Source of the DNA: Bacteroidaceae bacterium
GTDB lineage: Bacteria > Bacteroidota > Bacteroidia > Bacteroidales > Bacteroidaceae
Length of the DNA stretch: 44,196 nt
Assembly: GCA_017444485.1 (NCBI GenBank)
Contig: JAFSWM010000031.1
Location: forward strand, 1 to 44,196
Reading direction: 5' to 3'
In this document: in pieces, positions 36,249 through 44,094 of the stretch
How positions within the stretch are numbered: position 1 is the stretch's first letter
Layout of the letters: every line of letters begins with the position of its first letter
Made by a program: the position numbers and the translations under genes
The notes under the pieces: model-generated
Seen by the model: the letters and a program-made list of their open reading frames with translations, nothing else
What the model was told of the DNA's origin: nothing
Databases searched by the model: none

Positions 36249-36731
36249 ATGAAACCGCTCTCTCCCGAACAAGCCACACGCCGAGCAGAAGCCCGTTGTG
36301 CCAAACAGGAATGTTGCCGCTACGATCTGCGCATGGCCCTTTTGCGCTGGGGGGTGGAAAGCGAGGATGCGGAACAGATTCTTGACCACCTGGAGAAAGA
36401 GGGATTTATTGACGAAAGTCGCTACGCTCACGCCTTTGTCCACGACAAGGTGCATTATGACCGATGGGGAAAACAAAAGATTCAGGCTACACTGCGACAA
36501 AAGAAACTTTCGGACAGCGACATCCGCACCGCCCTTGACCTGGTGCCTGAAACCCTCTATGCACAAAACCTTAAAGCCGTCATCGAGGCAAAGATACGCA
36601 CGATAGGGCAAGACGAAATTTCCAACGACGCCTACAAGACGTTTCAGAAACTGGGACGCCACGCCATTTCTAAAGGGTACGAGTCCGACATGGTGTTTCG
36701 CTTTCTCAGTGACAGACCCATTGAACATTGA
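36249..36731 (+). CDS. recX: RecX-family regulatory protein
   Basis: RecX binds RecA filaments and limits recombinase activity. This 160-residue protein is all-helical with the RecX repeats: ARCAKQECCRYDLRMALLRWGV, LEKEGFIDESRYAHAFVHDK, and KQKIQATLRQKKLSDSDIRTAL. Length is normal. recA is not adjacent; the neighbour mutS is also a DNA-repair gene. The stop and final IEH are within a family B repeat arm. Confidence 0.88.
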   Translation: MKPLSPEQATRRAEARCAKQECCRYDLRMALLRWGVESEDAEQILDHLEKEGFIDESRYAHAFVHDKVHYDRWGKQKIQATLRQKKLSDSDIRTALDLVPETLYAQNLKAVIEAKIRTIGQDEISNDAYKTFQKLGRHAISKGYESDMVFRFLSDRPIEH

Positions 36732-36810
36732 ACATTGACTGTTGACCATTACCAATACCGGTAGCAAAGGGTTTTGCTAATGGTCAATGGTCAATCATCA
36801 ATGGTCAATG
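36720..36810. repeat. Family B element between recX and the GH97 gene
   Basis: Units ATTGAAC ATTGAAC ATTGACT GTTGACC begin at 36720 and include the recX stop (36729-36731). The core AATACCGGTAGCAAAGGG follows at about 36754, then GGTCAAT units to 36810. The GH97 start is 19 nt further. Confidence 0.9.
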
Positions 36811-36829
36811 AAATAAAATCCTCACAATT

Positions 36830-38824
36830 ATGAAAGCCTACTTTCCTAACAGATGTTTTCTCGCAGTGGCGCTCTTGTGTCTATTGACCGTTACGCCCCT
36901 GCGCTGCGTGGCCACCGACACCATAAAAATGTTTTCTCCCGATGGCAGTATCGCCGTCTCGCTCACCGCCGCAGATGGTTTCATCTCCTATTCCGTGGCA
37001 AAAAACGGGAAAGACCTCTACACCGTGGACAGCATCAGCCTGCACCTCGGCACAACCACCCTCCCCGCAGGTAAGGCTAAAATCGGCAAGACCACCAGCG
37101 TCAGACAGACGTTTCGCCCCGCTGTTCCCCTGAAGTTTTCAGAGATAGAGGACATTTACAATGAGACGGTCGTATCCTATGGCAAAGACCTCTTTTTCAT
37201 CCTTCGCGTGTATGATAATGCCGTGGCCTACCGCTTCTCTATCGCTAAGCTAGGCGACGTAGAAGTCTTTGACGACCGCTTCCGCGTCAAGCCTTCTAAT
37301 GGATTTACTGCCACGTACCAGCCCGCCCCTTCGTTCGTCACAGATTACGAGAAAGCATACCGCAGTGTCTCGCTTGACGACTGGGCCAAAGGCGACCAGC
37401 CATTAGCCACGATTCCCATGTTGCTCTCTGGTGCGAACGACACCCAACTACTCATCGGAGAAAGCGATGTGGACGACTATCCCCGTCAGTTTCTCACCAC
37501 CGACGGCACGTTCATTACTCCCCTATATCCCAAGACACCCCTCAGGTGGGAGCCGCGCGGCGACAGAGGAGAGAACATTCTTCAGGAAGCCCCCTATATC
37601 GCCAAAACCTCAGGAACACGCACGCTCCCTTGGCGCTGGGTGTGCATCACCGACTCGCGCGGGCTGCTGGAGCAGACGTTGCCCGTACAACTGGCACGAC
37701 GCAACACGCTGGGCAACACGTCATGGATTGAGCCTGGACAAGTGTCGTGGGAGTGGTGGAACGGTGCTGCACCCTACGGTCCCGACGTGGATTTCAAGGC
37801 GGGCTGCAACTACGACACCTATTGCTATTACGCCGATTTCGCCGCTCGCTACGGTCTCCGCTACATCCTCCTGGACGAGGGATGGGCCAAAAACACACGC
37901 GACCCATTCACTGGAAACGATGACCTGCGCCTGCACGAACTCATCAGTTATTGCAAAACAAAAGGTGTGGAGGTTATTCTGTGGTTGCCCTGGCTCACCG
38001 TGGAACAACATCTTGACAGTCTCTTCAACGTTTACGACCGCTGGGGCGTGCATGCCGTTAAGATAGACTTCATGAACCATTCTGACCAGTGGATGGTAAA
38101 CTTCTACAAACGCGTGGTGAGCGAAGCGGCGAAGTATCACACCGTGGTGGACTTCCACGGTTCGTTCACTCCCGCCGGACTGGAACACGAATACCCCAAC
38201 CTGCTTAGTTACGAAGGGGTACTCGGTTTAGAACAGATGGGCTCCTGCAAACCCGACAACACCCTCTTCCTCCCGTTTATCCGAAACGCTGTGGGCGCAG
38301 CCGACTTCACGCCAGGCGGGATGAACAACATGCAGCCTGAACAATACCGCGCTGGTCGTCCCAACAGCGGCGCCGTAGGTACACGGGTACACCAGATGGC
38401 ACTTTATATAGTATTGGAAAGCGGGCTCCAGATGCTTGCCGACTGCCCCACCCGCTACTATCAGGCCGACGAGTGTACGCGTCTCATCACCTCTGTACCC
38501 GTCACCTGGAACGAAACACGTGCGCTTGAAGCCCGCGCCGGGCAATACGCTATCGTGGCCAGGCGGAATGGCGAACGTTGGTACATCGGTGGCATTACCA
38601 ACAACCAAGAACGTGATTTCACGCTCTCGCTCAACTTCTTACCAAAGGGTACTTACCGACTCACAGCCTTTCGCGACGGTTTGAATGCCAATTATCAAGC
38701 CATGCATTACAACCGATTCGAACAAACCATATCCCCCGCCGACACACTCCATATCCACTTGGCTCGGGGTGGCGGATGGGTGGGCGTGCTTGAACCACCA
38801 GACCACCAGAACATTGAACATTGA
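36830..38824 (+). CDS. Glycoside hydrolase family 97 (alpha-glycosidase)
   Basis: A 664-residue exported glycosidase of the family containing SusB and BtGH97b. A signal peptide (about 1-27) precedes an N-terminal beta-sandwich (to about 290), a catalytic barrel (about 300-560) and a C-terminal beta domain. Barrel motifs include VSWEWWNGAAPYG, YILLDEGWA, VILWLPW, HAVKIDFMNHSDQW and VVDFHGSFTPAGLEHEYPN. The Asp in KIDFM lies where retaining alpha-galactosidase-type members have their nucleophile, and I do not see the inverting SusB arrangement, so a retaining alpha-galactosidase is my best guess. There is no SusC/SusD pair nearby. The C-terminus (NIEH) and stop lie in a family B repeat. Confidence 0.9.
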   Translation: MKAYFPNRCFLAVALLCLLTVTPLRCVATDTIKMFSPDGSIAVSLTAADGFISYSVAKNGKDLYTVDSISLHLGTTTLPAGKAKIGKTTSVRQTFRPAVPLKFSEIEDIYNETVVSYGKDLFFILRVYDNAVAYRFSIAKLGDVEVFDDRFRVKPSNGFTATYQPAPSFVTDYEKAYRSVSLDDWAKGDQPLATIPMLLSGANDTQLLIGESDVDDYPRQFLTTDGTFITPLYPKTPLRWEPRGDRGENILQEAPYIAKTSGTRTLPWRWVCITDSRGLLEQTLPVQLARRNTLGNTSWIEPGQVSWEWWNGAAPYGPDVDFKAGCNYDTYCYYADFAARYGLRYILLDEGWAKNTRDPFTGNDDLRLHELISYCKTKGVEVILWLPWLTVEQHLDSLFNVYDRWGVHAVKIDFMNHSDQWMVNFYKRVVSEAAKYHTVVDFHGSFTPAGLEHEYPNLLSYEGVLGLEQMGSCKPDNTLFLPFIRNAVGAADFTPGGMNNMQPEQYRAGRPNSGAVGTRVHQMALYIVLESGLQMLADCPTRYYQADECTRLITSVPVTWNETRALEARAGQYAIVARRNGERWYIGGITNNQERDFTLSLNFLPKGTYRLTAFRDGLNANYQAMHYNRFEQTISPADTLHIHLARGGGWVGVLEPPDHQNIEH

Positions 38825-38959
38825 ACATTAGCAATCGTCAGCCCGCCTATTGCAATCGTTGGGAGCGCGGGCGTCCCCGCCCGCATCTATTGCAGGTATA
38901 ACAGGTTTTGCTAATGTTCAATGTTCAACGTTCTGGTGGTCAATCATCAATGTTCAATA
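38798..38959. repeat. Family B element with GC-rich module between the GH97 and miaB genes
   Basis: It begins with ACCACCAGAACATTGAAC around the GH97 stop (38822-38824). The middle contains TTAGCAATCG, CCTATTGCAATCG and the 24-bp GC-rich module (38861-38884). The inverted arm TTTTGCTAATGTTCAATG, then GTTCTGGTGGTCAAT (the complement of ATTGACCACCAGAAC), ends near 38959, 14 nt before miaB. Confidence 0.88.
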
Positions 38960-38973
38960 AAATAAAACTGCTC

Positions 38974-40305
38974 ATGAAACAACTCTTCATAGAAACCTAC
39001 GGCTGCCAGATGAATGTAGCCGACAGCGAAGTGGTAGCCTCCGTGATGCGCATGGCAGGCTACGAACTCTGCGACGACGCTGGTGGTGCCGATGCCCTAT
39101 TTCTCAACACCTGCGCCGTGCGCGACAAGGCCGAGCAGCGCATCCTGCACCGCCTCGAAGCCCTGCGGGCCGAACGGCGCAAGGGACGCAAAGTTATCAT
39201 TGGTGTGCTGGGGTGTATGGCCGAACGCGTCAAAGGGGCTCTCCTTGAGGACTATGGGGCAGACCTCGTAGCTGGGCCCGACGCCTACCTCACCCTGCCC
39301 GACCTCATCGCCCAGGCCGAGACTGGACACAAGGCCATCAACGTTGAGCCTTCCACCACAGAAACCTATAAAGACATTGTACCACAACGTTTCTGCGGAG
39401 GCGGCGTGAGCGGATACGTCAGCATCATGCGTGGCTGCAACAACTTCTGCCATTATTGCATCGTGCCCTACACCAGGGGGCGCGAGAGGAGTCGCGACAT
39501 TGAAAGTATCCTGACCGAGGTGCGCGATCTGCGCAACCGAGGCTATAAAGAAATCACCCTGCTCGGACAGAACGTCAATTCCTACCGCTTCATGCAGGGT
39601 GGTGAAGCCATCCTCTTCCACAACTTGCTGCGAACGGTGGCCCGCGAAGCCGGCAAGGATGTTCGAGTGCGCTTCACGTCGAGCCACCCCAAGGACATGA
39701 GCGACGACACGCTTCGTGTCATCGCCGAAGAGCTCAATGTTTGCCCACACATCCATCTCGCCGTACAGAGCGGTAGTGACCGCATACTCGCTGCCATGAA
39801 TCGCAAATACACCCGTGCTGACTTCATCAAAAGCATCGCCGCCATCCGAAGCATCGTGCCTGGCTGCGCCGTCAGCACCGACATCTTCGCTGGATATTGC
39901 GGCGAGACCGAAGAGGACCATGCCCTCTCGCTCTCCCTAATGCGCGAATGCGCCTTCGACGCCGCGTTCATGTTCAAGTACAGCGAACGGCCTGGCACCT
40001 ATGCCGCGCGGAATCTCAAGGACGACGTGCCTGAAGAGGTAAAAGTGCGCCGTCTGAATGAACTCATCGCTCTTCAGAACGAACTCAGCGCCCGGAGCAA
40101 CGCGCGAGAGGTAGGCACCGTGGTAGAGGTACTGACCGAAGGCCCGAGTCGCCGCAATCGGGAACAGATGTGCGGGCGTACTCCGCGCAATAAGATGGTG
40201 GTATTCCCTCGCCCCGACGGGGCGCGCCCTGGGCAGTACGTCCACGTGCGCATCACAGGGAGCAGTTCCGCCACGCTCATTGGAACTCCACTTATTGAAC
40301 ATTGA
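38974..40305 (+). CDS. miaB: tRNA-2-methylthio-N6-dimethylallyladenosine synthase
   Basis: This radical-SAM methylthiotransferase modifies A37 of tRNAs reading UNN codons. The 443-residue protein has the N-terminal cluster cysteines in ETYGCQMN, LNTCAVRDKAEQR and VLGCMAER. The radical-SAM motif CNNFCHYC sits within MRGCNNFCHYCIVPYTRG, and a C-terminal TRAM domain covers about 375-435. I chose the ATG at 38974 because it begins KQLFIETYGCQMN; the longer open frame upstream is just translated repeat. The stop and final LIEH are in a family B repeat. Confidence 0.96.
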   Translation: MKQLFIETYGCQMNVADSEVVASVMRMAGYELCDDAGGADALFLNTCAVRDKAEQRILHRLEALRAERRKGRKVIIGVLGCMAERVKGALLEDYGADLVAGPDAYLTLPDLIAQAETGHKAINVEPSTTETYKDIVPQRFCGGGVSGYVSIMRGCNNFCHYCIVPYTRGRERSRDIESILTEVRDLRNRGYKEITLLGQNVNSYRFMQGGEAILFHNLLRTVAREAGKDVRVRFTSSHPKDMSDDTLRVIAEELNVCPHIHLAVQSGSDRILAAMNRKYTRADFIKSIAAIRSIVPGCAVSTDIFAGYCGETEEDHALSLSLMRECAFDAAFMFKYSERPGTYAARNLKDDVPEEVKVRRLNELIALQNELSARSNAREVGTVVEVLTEGPSRRNREQMCGRTPRNKMVVFPRPDGARPGQYVHVRITGSSSATLIGTPLIEH

Positions 40306-40371
40306 CCATTAGCAAAACCCATTGCTGCTGGTATTGACAATGGTCAATGGTCAATGAATAATGGTCAATGG
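40294..40371. repeat. Family B element after miaB
   Basis: ATTGAAC ATTGACC units from 40294 include the miaB stop (40303-40305). The core TTAGCAAAACCCATTGC (the reverse of the core at 36754) and GGTATTGAC follow, then GGTCAAT units to 40371. Next downstream is the tRNA-Met promoter, not a protein start. Confidence 0.9.
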
Positions 40372-40414
40372 AAAAAAAGGTATAGTTTCGCTTGCTTTAA
40401 TGCGTGCCTTGCGC

Positions 40415-40422
40415 TACTTTTG
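40415..40422 (+). promoter_or_regulatory. -7 box of tRNA-Met
   Basis: TACTTTTG matches TAnnTTTG, 21 nt before the tRNA 5' end, with a TTG at 40392-40394 as a possible -33 element. Confidence 0.65.
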
Positions 40423-40443
40423 CACCGCAAAAGCACGATTAGC

Positions 40444-40517
40444 GGGCTTGTAGCTCAGTTGGTTAGAGCAACAGACTCATAATCTGGAGGTCCTAGGTTC
40501 AAGCCCTAGCTGGCCCA
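40444..40517 (+). tRNA. tRNA-Met (anticodon CAT), probably elongator
   Basis: A 74-nt tRNA with loop CTCATAA, T arm CTAGG-TTCAAGC-CCTAG and acceptor GGGCTTG / CTGGCCC, which includes one wobble and one T-T mismatch. The three G-C pairs of an initiator anticodon stem are absent. A lysidine-modified tRNA-Ile cannot be excluded by eye. CCA is not encoded. Confidence 0.92.
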
Positions 40518-40546
40518 CACCCATGTATTTCGTGCATACTTGTTTT

Positions 40547-40584
40547 CAGGCCAGTCTTCGTGAGAAAACTGGTCTGTTTTCATT
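40547..40584 (+). terminator. Terminator after tRNA-Met
   Basis: CAGGCCAGT (about 40547-40555) pairs with ACTGGTCTG (about 40568-40576, one wobble), followed by TTTTCATTT. It lies 30 nt after the tRNA and 40 nt before the VanW gene. Confidence 0.55.
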
Positions 40585-40622
40585 TATAAGCATACAGGTT
40601 CTCAGCAACAATACGTAGCCCC

Positions 40623-41459
40623 ATGATTCATCAAGTTGAAAAGCCCATAGAGCGTAGCCGCCTACGCAGGTTGCTCGGCAGAGAATATTATATTCTCCGG
40701 CGAAAGATAAAGTGGCATTTTTCCGATGTAAATTATGCGACAACTGACGATAGCGTAACTGCGCCGTACATCTGGAAGGAACATCGTTCCGTCCTGCTAA
40801 GGAAACTCAAGGACGTGGATATGCACCTGCAATACAACAAGATTGAGAACTTGCGAATAGCTATATCCAACATTGACGGCGTGGTGATAAAGCCTGGCGA
40901 AGTATTCTCTGTTTGGCGCATGGTGGGCCGCCCTACGAAGCGGAAAGGCTACAAGATGGGCATGATGATTCACAACGGGCATGTTTCCACAGGCATAGGC
41001 GGTGGGCTGTGCCAATTAGGCAATCTCCTCTATTGGATGGCTTTGCACACGCCACTGACCATAAAAGAAAGGTGGCGGCATAGTTTTGATGTCTTTCCTG
41101 ACGTGAACCGCACGATACCATTTGCCTGCGGGGCAACGTTGGCCTATAACTATATCGATCTACAACTGGAAAATACAACGGACATCACCTTCAAGATCAA
41201 TCTTTGGATAGACGACGAATATCTCAACGGGGTTGTTTACGGCAGCCGGAAACCAATGGTTGAATACGAGATTATCGAAAAAGACCACCGCATAGAACTC
41301 CAGTGGTGGGGCGACTATACGCGTCACAACAGAATCATGAGGCGCATCATAGATATTGAGACGGGAACCTCAACTGAGGAATTCGTTACCGAGAACAACG
41401 CGATTATGATGTACAATCCCATATTGCCCCATCAAGAACATGCCTTTGCACATTCCTGA
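40623..41459 (+). CDS. VanW-like protein
   Basis: A 278-residue protein with the VanW core at about 60-220: SNIDGVVIKPGEVFSVWRMVG, GGGLCQLGNLLYWMALHTPL and RWRHSFDVFP. VanW occurs in some vancomycin-resistance clusters but is widespread and of unknown biochemical function; nothing here indicates resistance. There is no signal peptide. Hand counting gives about 48 percent GC for the first 480 bases, below neighbours such as acn (often above 60), and codon use is more AT-rich, suggesting acquisition. It lies directly after tRNA-Met. The 40-residue N-terminal basic region (RSRLRRLLGREYYILRRKIKW) is unusual. Confidence 0.88.
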   Translation: MIHQVEKPIERSRLRRLLGREYYILRRKIKWHFSDVNYATTDDSVTAPYIWKEHRSVLLRKLKDVDMHLQYNKIENLRIAISNIDGVVIKPGEVFSVWRMVGRPTKRKGYKMGMMIHNGHVSTGIGGGLCQLGNLLYWMALHTPLTIKERWRHSFDVFPDVNRTIPFACGATLAYNYIDLQLENTTDITFKINLWIDDEYLNGVVYGSRKPMVEYEIIEKDHRIELQWWGDYTRHNRIMRRIIDIETGTSTEEFVTENNAIMMYNPILPHQEHAFAHS

Positions 41460-41484
41460 TGGGGCAAATATGGGGAGGAACGTT

Positions 41485-42423
41485 TTAAAGCGGGTATTCC
41501 TCGAAGGCGTAAAGGACGGTGCTGAGATAGCGCTCACCGGTGTCGGGCAGCAATGCCACGATCGTTTTCCCTGCGTTTTGGGGGTCGGCGGCGAGTTTGA
41601 GCGCTGCGGCCACGGCAGCACCACTGCTGATGCCCACCAATAGTCCCTCTGTACGGGCCAGGCGGCGCGAAACAACTATGGCTTCATCGTCGGCGATGGG
41701 AACAACGGCGTCCACAACAGAAGCGTCATAATTTGCTGGAACGAACCCCGCGCCGATGCCTTGTATCTTGTGGGGCCCCGAGGCGCCACCGCTCAACACG
41801 GGTGAAGAGGCGGGCTCCACGGCGAAGGCTTTGAGCGAGGGCTTCTTCTGTTTCAACGCTCCAGCCACACCACTTATGGTGCCGCCTGTACCTACTCCAG
41901 CCACGAAGATGTCCACATTCCCGTCGGTGTCCGCCCAAATTTCCTCGGCTGTGACGCGATGCGCAGCAGGATTGGCAGGATTGTCGAACTGCCCGAGTAT
42001 GACGCTGCCGGGCGTAGCGGACCTGAGTTCCTCTGCTTTGGCGATAGCCCCTTTCATCCCTGCCGTTCCAGGAGTGAGCACGATAGTAGCCCCCAAAGCA
42101 CGGAGCAGGTTCTGACGTTCAATGCTCATGGTTTCTGGCATAGTGAGGATGGTCTTATAGCCGCGCACAGCAGCCACCCAAGCAATGCCTATACCGGTGT
42201 TGTCGCTGGTGGGTTCTATCACCGTAGCGCCAGGACGGAGTTTCCCCGCACGCTCGGCTTCTTCTATCATGGCCAGAGCCACACGATCTTTGACACTACC
42301 GCCCGGGTTGGTACGCTCTAATTTCACGATGAGACGGGCGGGGAGGCTATCCTCCTTTTCAATACGCGATAGTTCAAGCAACGGGGTGTTCCCGATGAGT
42401 TTTGTTAGGCTTTGATATATCAT
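41485..42423 (-). CDS. cysK: Cysteine synthase (O-acetylserine sulfhydrylase)
   Basis: This PLP enzyme makes cysteine from O-acetylserine and sulfide. The 312-residue length is normal. The PLP lysine is Lys45 in NPGGSVKDR, and the phosphate loop [10 protein letters not shown] and the [10 protein letters not shown] motif are present. One residue stands out: the substrate loop normally reading PTSGNTG is PTSDNTG (Asp74; checked on the minus strand, codon GAC). It may narrow substrate binding or indicate a related sulfhydrylase activity. cysE, whose product supplies the substrate, is 0.8 kb away on the other strand. A family A arm begins 5 nt before its start codon. Confidence 0.93.
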   Translation of the reverse strand: MIYQSLTKLIGNTPLLELSRIEKEDSLPARLIVKLERTNPGGSVKDRVALAMIEEAERAGKLRPGATVIEPTSDNTGIGIAWVAAVRGYKTILTMPETMSIERQNLLRALGATIVLTPGTAGMKGAIAKAEELRSATPGSVILGQFDNPANPAAHRVTAEEIWADTDGNVDIFVAGVGTGGTISGVAGALKQKKPSLKAFAVEPASSPVLSGGASGPHKIQGIGAGFVPANYDASVVDAVVPIADDEAIVVSRRLARTEGLLVGISSGAAVAAALKLAADPQNAGKTIVALLPDTGERYLSTVLYAFEEYPL

Positions 42424-42428
42424 TGGTG

Positions 42429-42485
42429 AGGTTATGAGGTTATAAGGTTATAAGGTTATGAGGTTATGAGGGGCTGCGCAGATAA
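42429..42485. repeat. Family A half-element upstream of cysK
   Basis: Six AGGTTATG / AGGTTATA units (42429-42470) are followed by the core GGGGCTGCGCAG; no complementary arm follows. On the cysK strand the units end 5 nt before the ATG. Confidence 0.88.
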
Positions 42486-42503
42486 CAAAATCGACTAAGA
42501 CAA

Positions 42504-42971
42504 TCAGAAGAGGGGAAAAGATGAATTGGTGTGAACGTATTTGCGCTCAAAGTCTTCCACGCTCATAGTGAAGAAAAGGATGCCTTGTATGAGGGTAAGA
42601 ACCGACCAAAGCCCACAAGTAATGATGGTGAGTAAGATGCAGAGGAAGGCTCCTCCTATTTTTCCGAGATAGAAATAGTGTGCGCCGAAGCCGCCGAGCA
42701 ATATGGCGAGCAGTCCAGCCACACCACGGCTCTTTCCCGAGGGGCCATCGTCAAACACACCAGGACCCGCTGGCTGATAAGCATACTGAGGTTGTGAATA
42801 GCCTTGATTGTAGTCCTGCGGACCAGCCTCAGGCGTGGGGCCTGTGTTTACATGAGGGCCATAGGAAGGCGCGGGTTGGAATTGCAGGCCGCAATGAGGA
42901 CATTGCACAATAGCCATAGGCTGGTAACTGCTGATTTGTCCGCCGCAACGGGGGCATGTGTAGGTAACCAT
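42504..42971 (-). CDS. TM2-domain membrane protein with N-terminal zinc ribbon
   Basis: A 155-residue protein. Residues 5-30 form a zinc ribbon (CPRCGG and CPHCG). A Pro/Gln/Tyr-rich linker (about 30-78) leads to a TM2 domain (about 82-140) with KSRGVAGLLAILLGGFGAHYFYLGK and two membrane helices. TM2 proteins are small inner-membrane proteins of unknown function; the zinc ribbon is a common partner. A -7 box lies about 90 nt upstream on the minus strand. Confidence 0.88.
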   Translation of the reverse strand: MVTYTCPRCGGQISSYQPMAIVQCPHCGLQFQPAPSYGPHVNTGPTPEAGPQDYNQGYSQPQYAYQPAGPGVFDDGPSGKSRGVAGLLAILLGGFGAHYFYLGKIGGAFLCILLTIITCGLWSVLTLIQGILFFTMSVEDFERKYVHTNSSFPLF

Positions 42972-43060
42972 AAGAATAGGGGATTTGTAAGGTTATGAAT
43001 TTTCGCGAGGTCGCAAGCCGCTCACTAACGCCTGTAATCATACAAACGCTATTTTTGCCA

Positions 43061-43068
43061 CAAAAGTA
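43061..43068 (-). promoter_or_regulatory. -7 box of the TM2 gene
   Basis: On the minus strand the box reads TACTTTTG, implying a leader of about 85 nt before the start at 42971. A plus-strand TATTTTTG overlaps nearby (43050-43057) and may be coincidental. Confidence 0.5.
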
Positions 43069-43163
43069 ACGTTTCTCGTTGGACAGAGGCCTCGGGGTCT
43101 TGTTTTTGAACGTGTGCGTACTTGATTTTCATTAGAAAAGGGCAAGGAGTATGTGTAAATTGG

Positions 43164-43171
43164 TACTTTTG
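43164..43171 (+). promoter_or_regulatory. -7 box of cysE
   Basis: TACTTTTG matches TAnnTTTG, 18 nt upstream of the cysE start at 43189. Confidence 0.6.
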
Positions 43172-43188
43172 CCGCACATTCGCTCATT

Positions 43189-44094
43189 ATGCCTTTGAAC
43201 AAGAATGCCGCTACAATAGCCGAAGCCGTGCGCTCGTTGGGCGACGCGGGCACGTTGCAGGGACTTTTCCACACCCGCCGTCCTGGTGAGCCTATGCCCA
43301 GTGGTCCGCGGCTTCGTGAGGTGATAGACCTATGCCGCGCCCTGCTCTTCCCAGGTTTCTACGGCGAGGCCACCACCGATGTTTCTTCCCTACCCTACCA
43401 TGCAGGAGTAGACGCGGAGAGGCTCTTCTCCGTGTTGTCCGAACAGATTGAAGCGGGGCTATGCTTCCGACGCGCTGTAACAGACGACTTGTACGGCACG
43501 GGGCTAAGGGCCCGCGCGGCGGACCTGGCGGCAAGGCTTATCGGGCGCTTGCCTGAGGTGCGGCGCTTGTTGCTCACCGATGTGGAGGCGGCATACAATG
43601 GCGACCCTGCAGCCGAAAGTCGTGACGAAGTGGTGAGTTGCTATCCTGCCATCAAGGCCCTCACGGTGTATCGCGTGGCTCACGAACTGGAGTTGCTTGA
43701 CGTGCCGCTCATCCCCCGCATTCTTACCGAAATGGCGCACAGTGAGACAGGTATTGACATCCACCCTGCGGCTACCATCGGCTCACACTTCACCATTGAT
43801 CACGGCACGGGTGTGGTCATCGGCGCCACCTGCATCATCGGCGACCATGTGAAACTCTATCAAGGTGTGACGCTGGGTGCTCGTAGTTTCCCGCTCGACG
43901 ACAATGGGAACCCCATCAAACACATCCCGCGCCACCCCATACTGGGTAATGACGTGATTGTATATAGCAACAGCACGATACTTGGACGCGTCACCATAGG
44001 CGATGGTGCGGTTATCGGCGGCAACGTGTGGCTCACACACGACGTGCAGCCTGGCGAGACCATCCGCCAAACACCGTTCTCCGTTGAACATTGA
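43189..44094 (+). CDS. cysE: Serine O-acetyltransferase
   Basis: This enzyme makes O-acetylserine from serine and acetyl-CoA, the step before cysteine synthase. The 301-residue protein has an N-terminal helical domain and a C-terminal left-handed beta-helix (about 175-290). Motifs are EMAHSETGIDIHPAATIG, the catalytic DHGTGVVIG and LYQGVTLGARSF. The C-terminal tail SVEH and the stop are encoded by a family B repeat arm, so the tail that normally docks into cysteine synthase (ending in Ile in model CysE proteins) is not of the standard type. Confidence 0.93.
   Translation: MPLNKNAATIAEAVRSLGDAGTLQGLFHTRRPGEPMPSGPRLREVIDLCRALLFPGFYGEATTDVSSLPYHAGVDAERLFSVLSEQIEAGLCFRRAVTDDLYGTGLRARAADLAARLIGRLPEVRRLLLTDVEAAYNGDPAAESRDEVVSCYPAIKALTVYRVAHELELLDVPLIPRILTEMAHSETGIDIHPAATIGSHFTIDHGTGVVIGATCIIGDHVKLYQGVTLGARSFPLDDNGNPIKHIPRHPILGNDVIVYSNSTILGRVTIGDGAVIGGNVWLTHDVQPGETIRQTPFSVEH

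Noticed and set aside
36045..36767. Minus-strand frame through recX and the repeats
   Set aside because: Translated repeat (phrases such as MFNVQ and VVNGQ) plus a shadow of recX; the repeats are stop-free in this orientation by construction.
40623..41459. Vancomycin resistance cluster
   Set aside because: Only a VanW-like gene is present; there is no ligase, dehydrogenase, dipeptidase or two-component pair.
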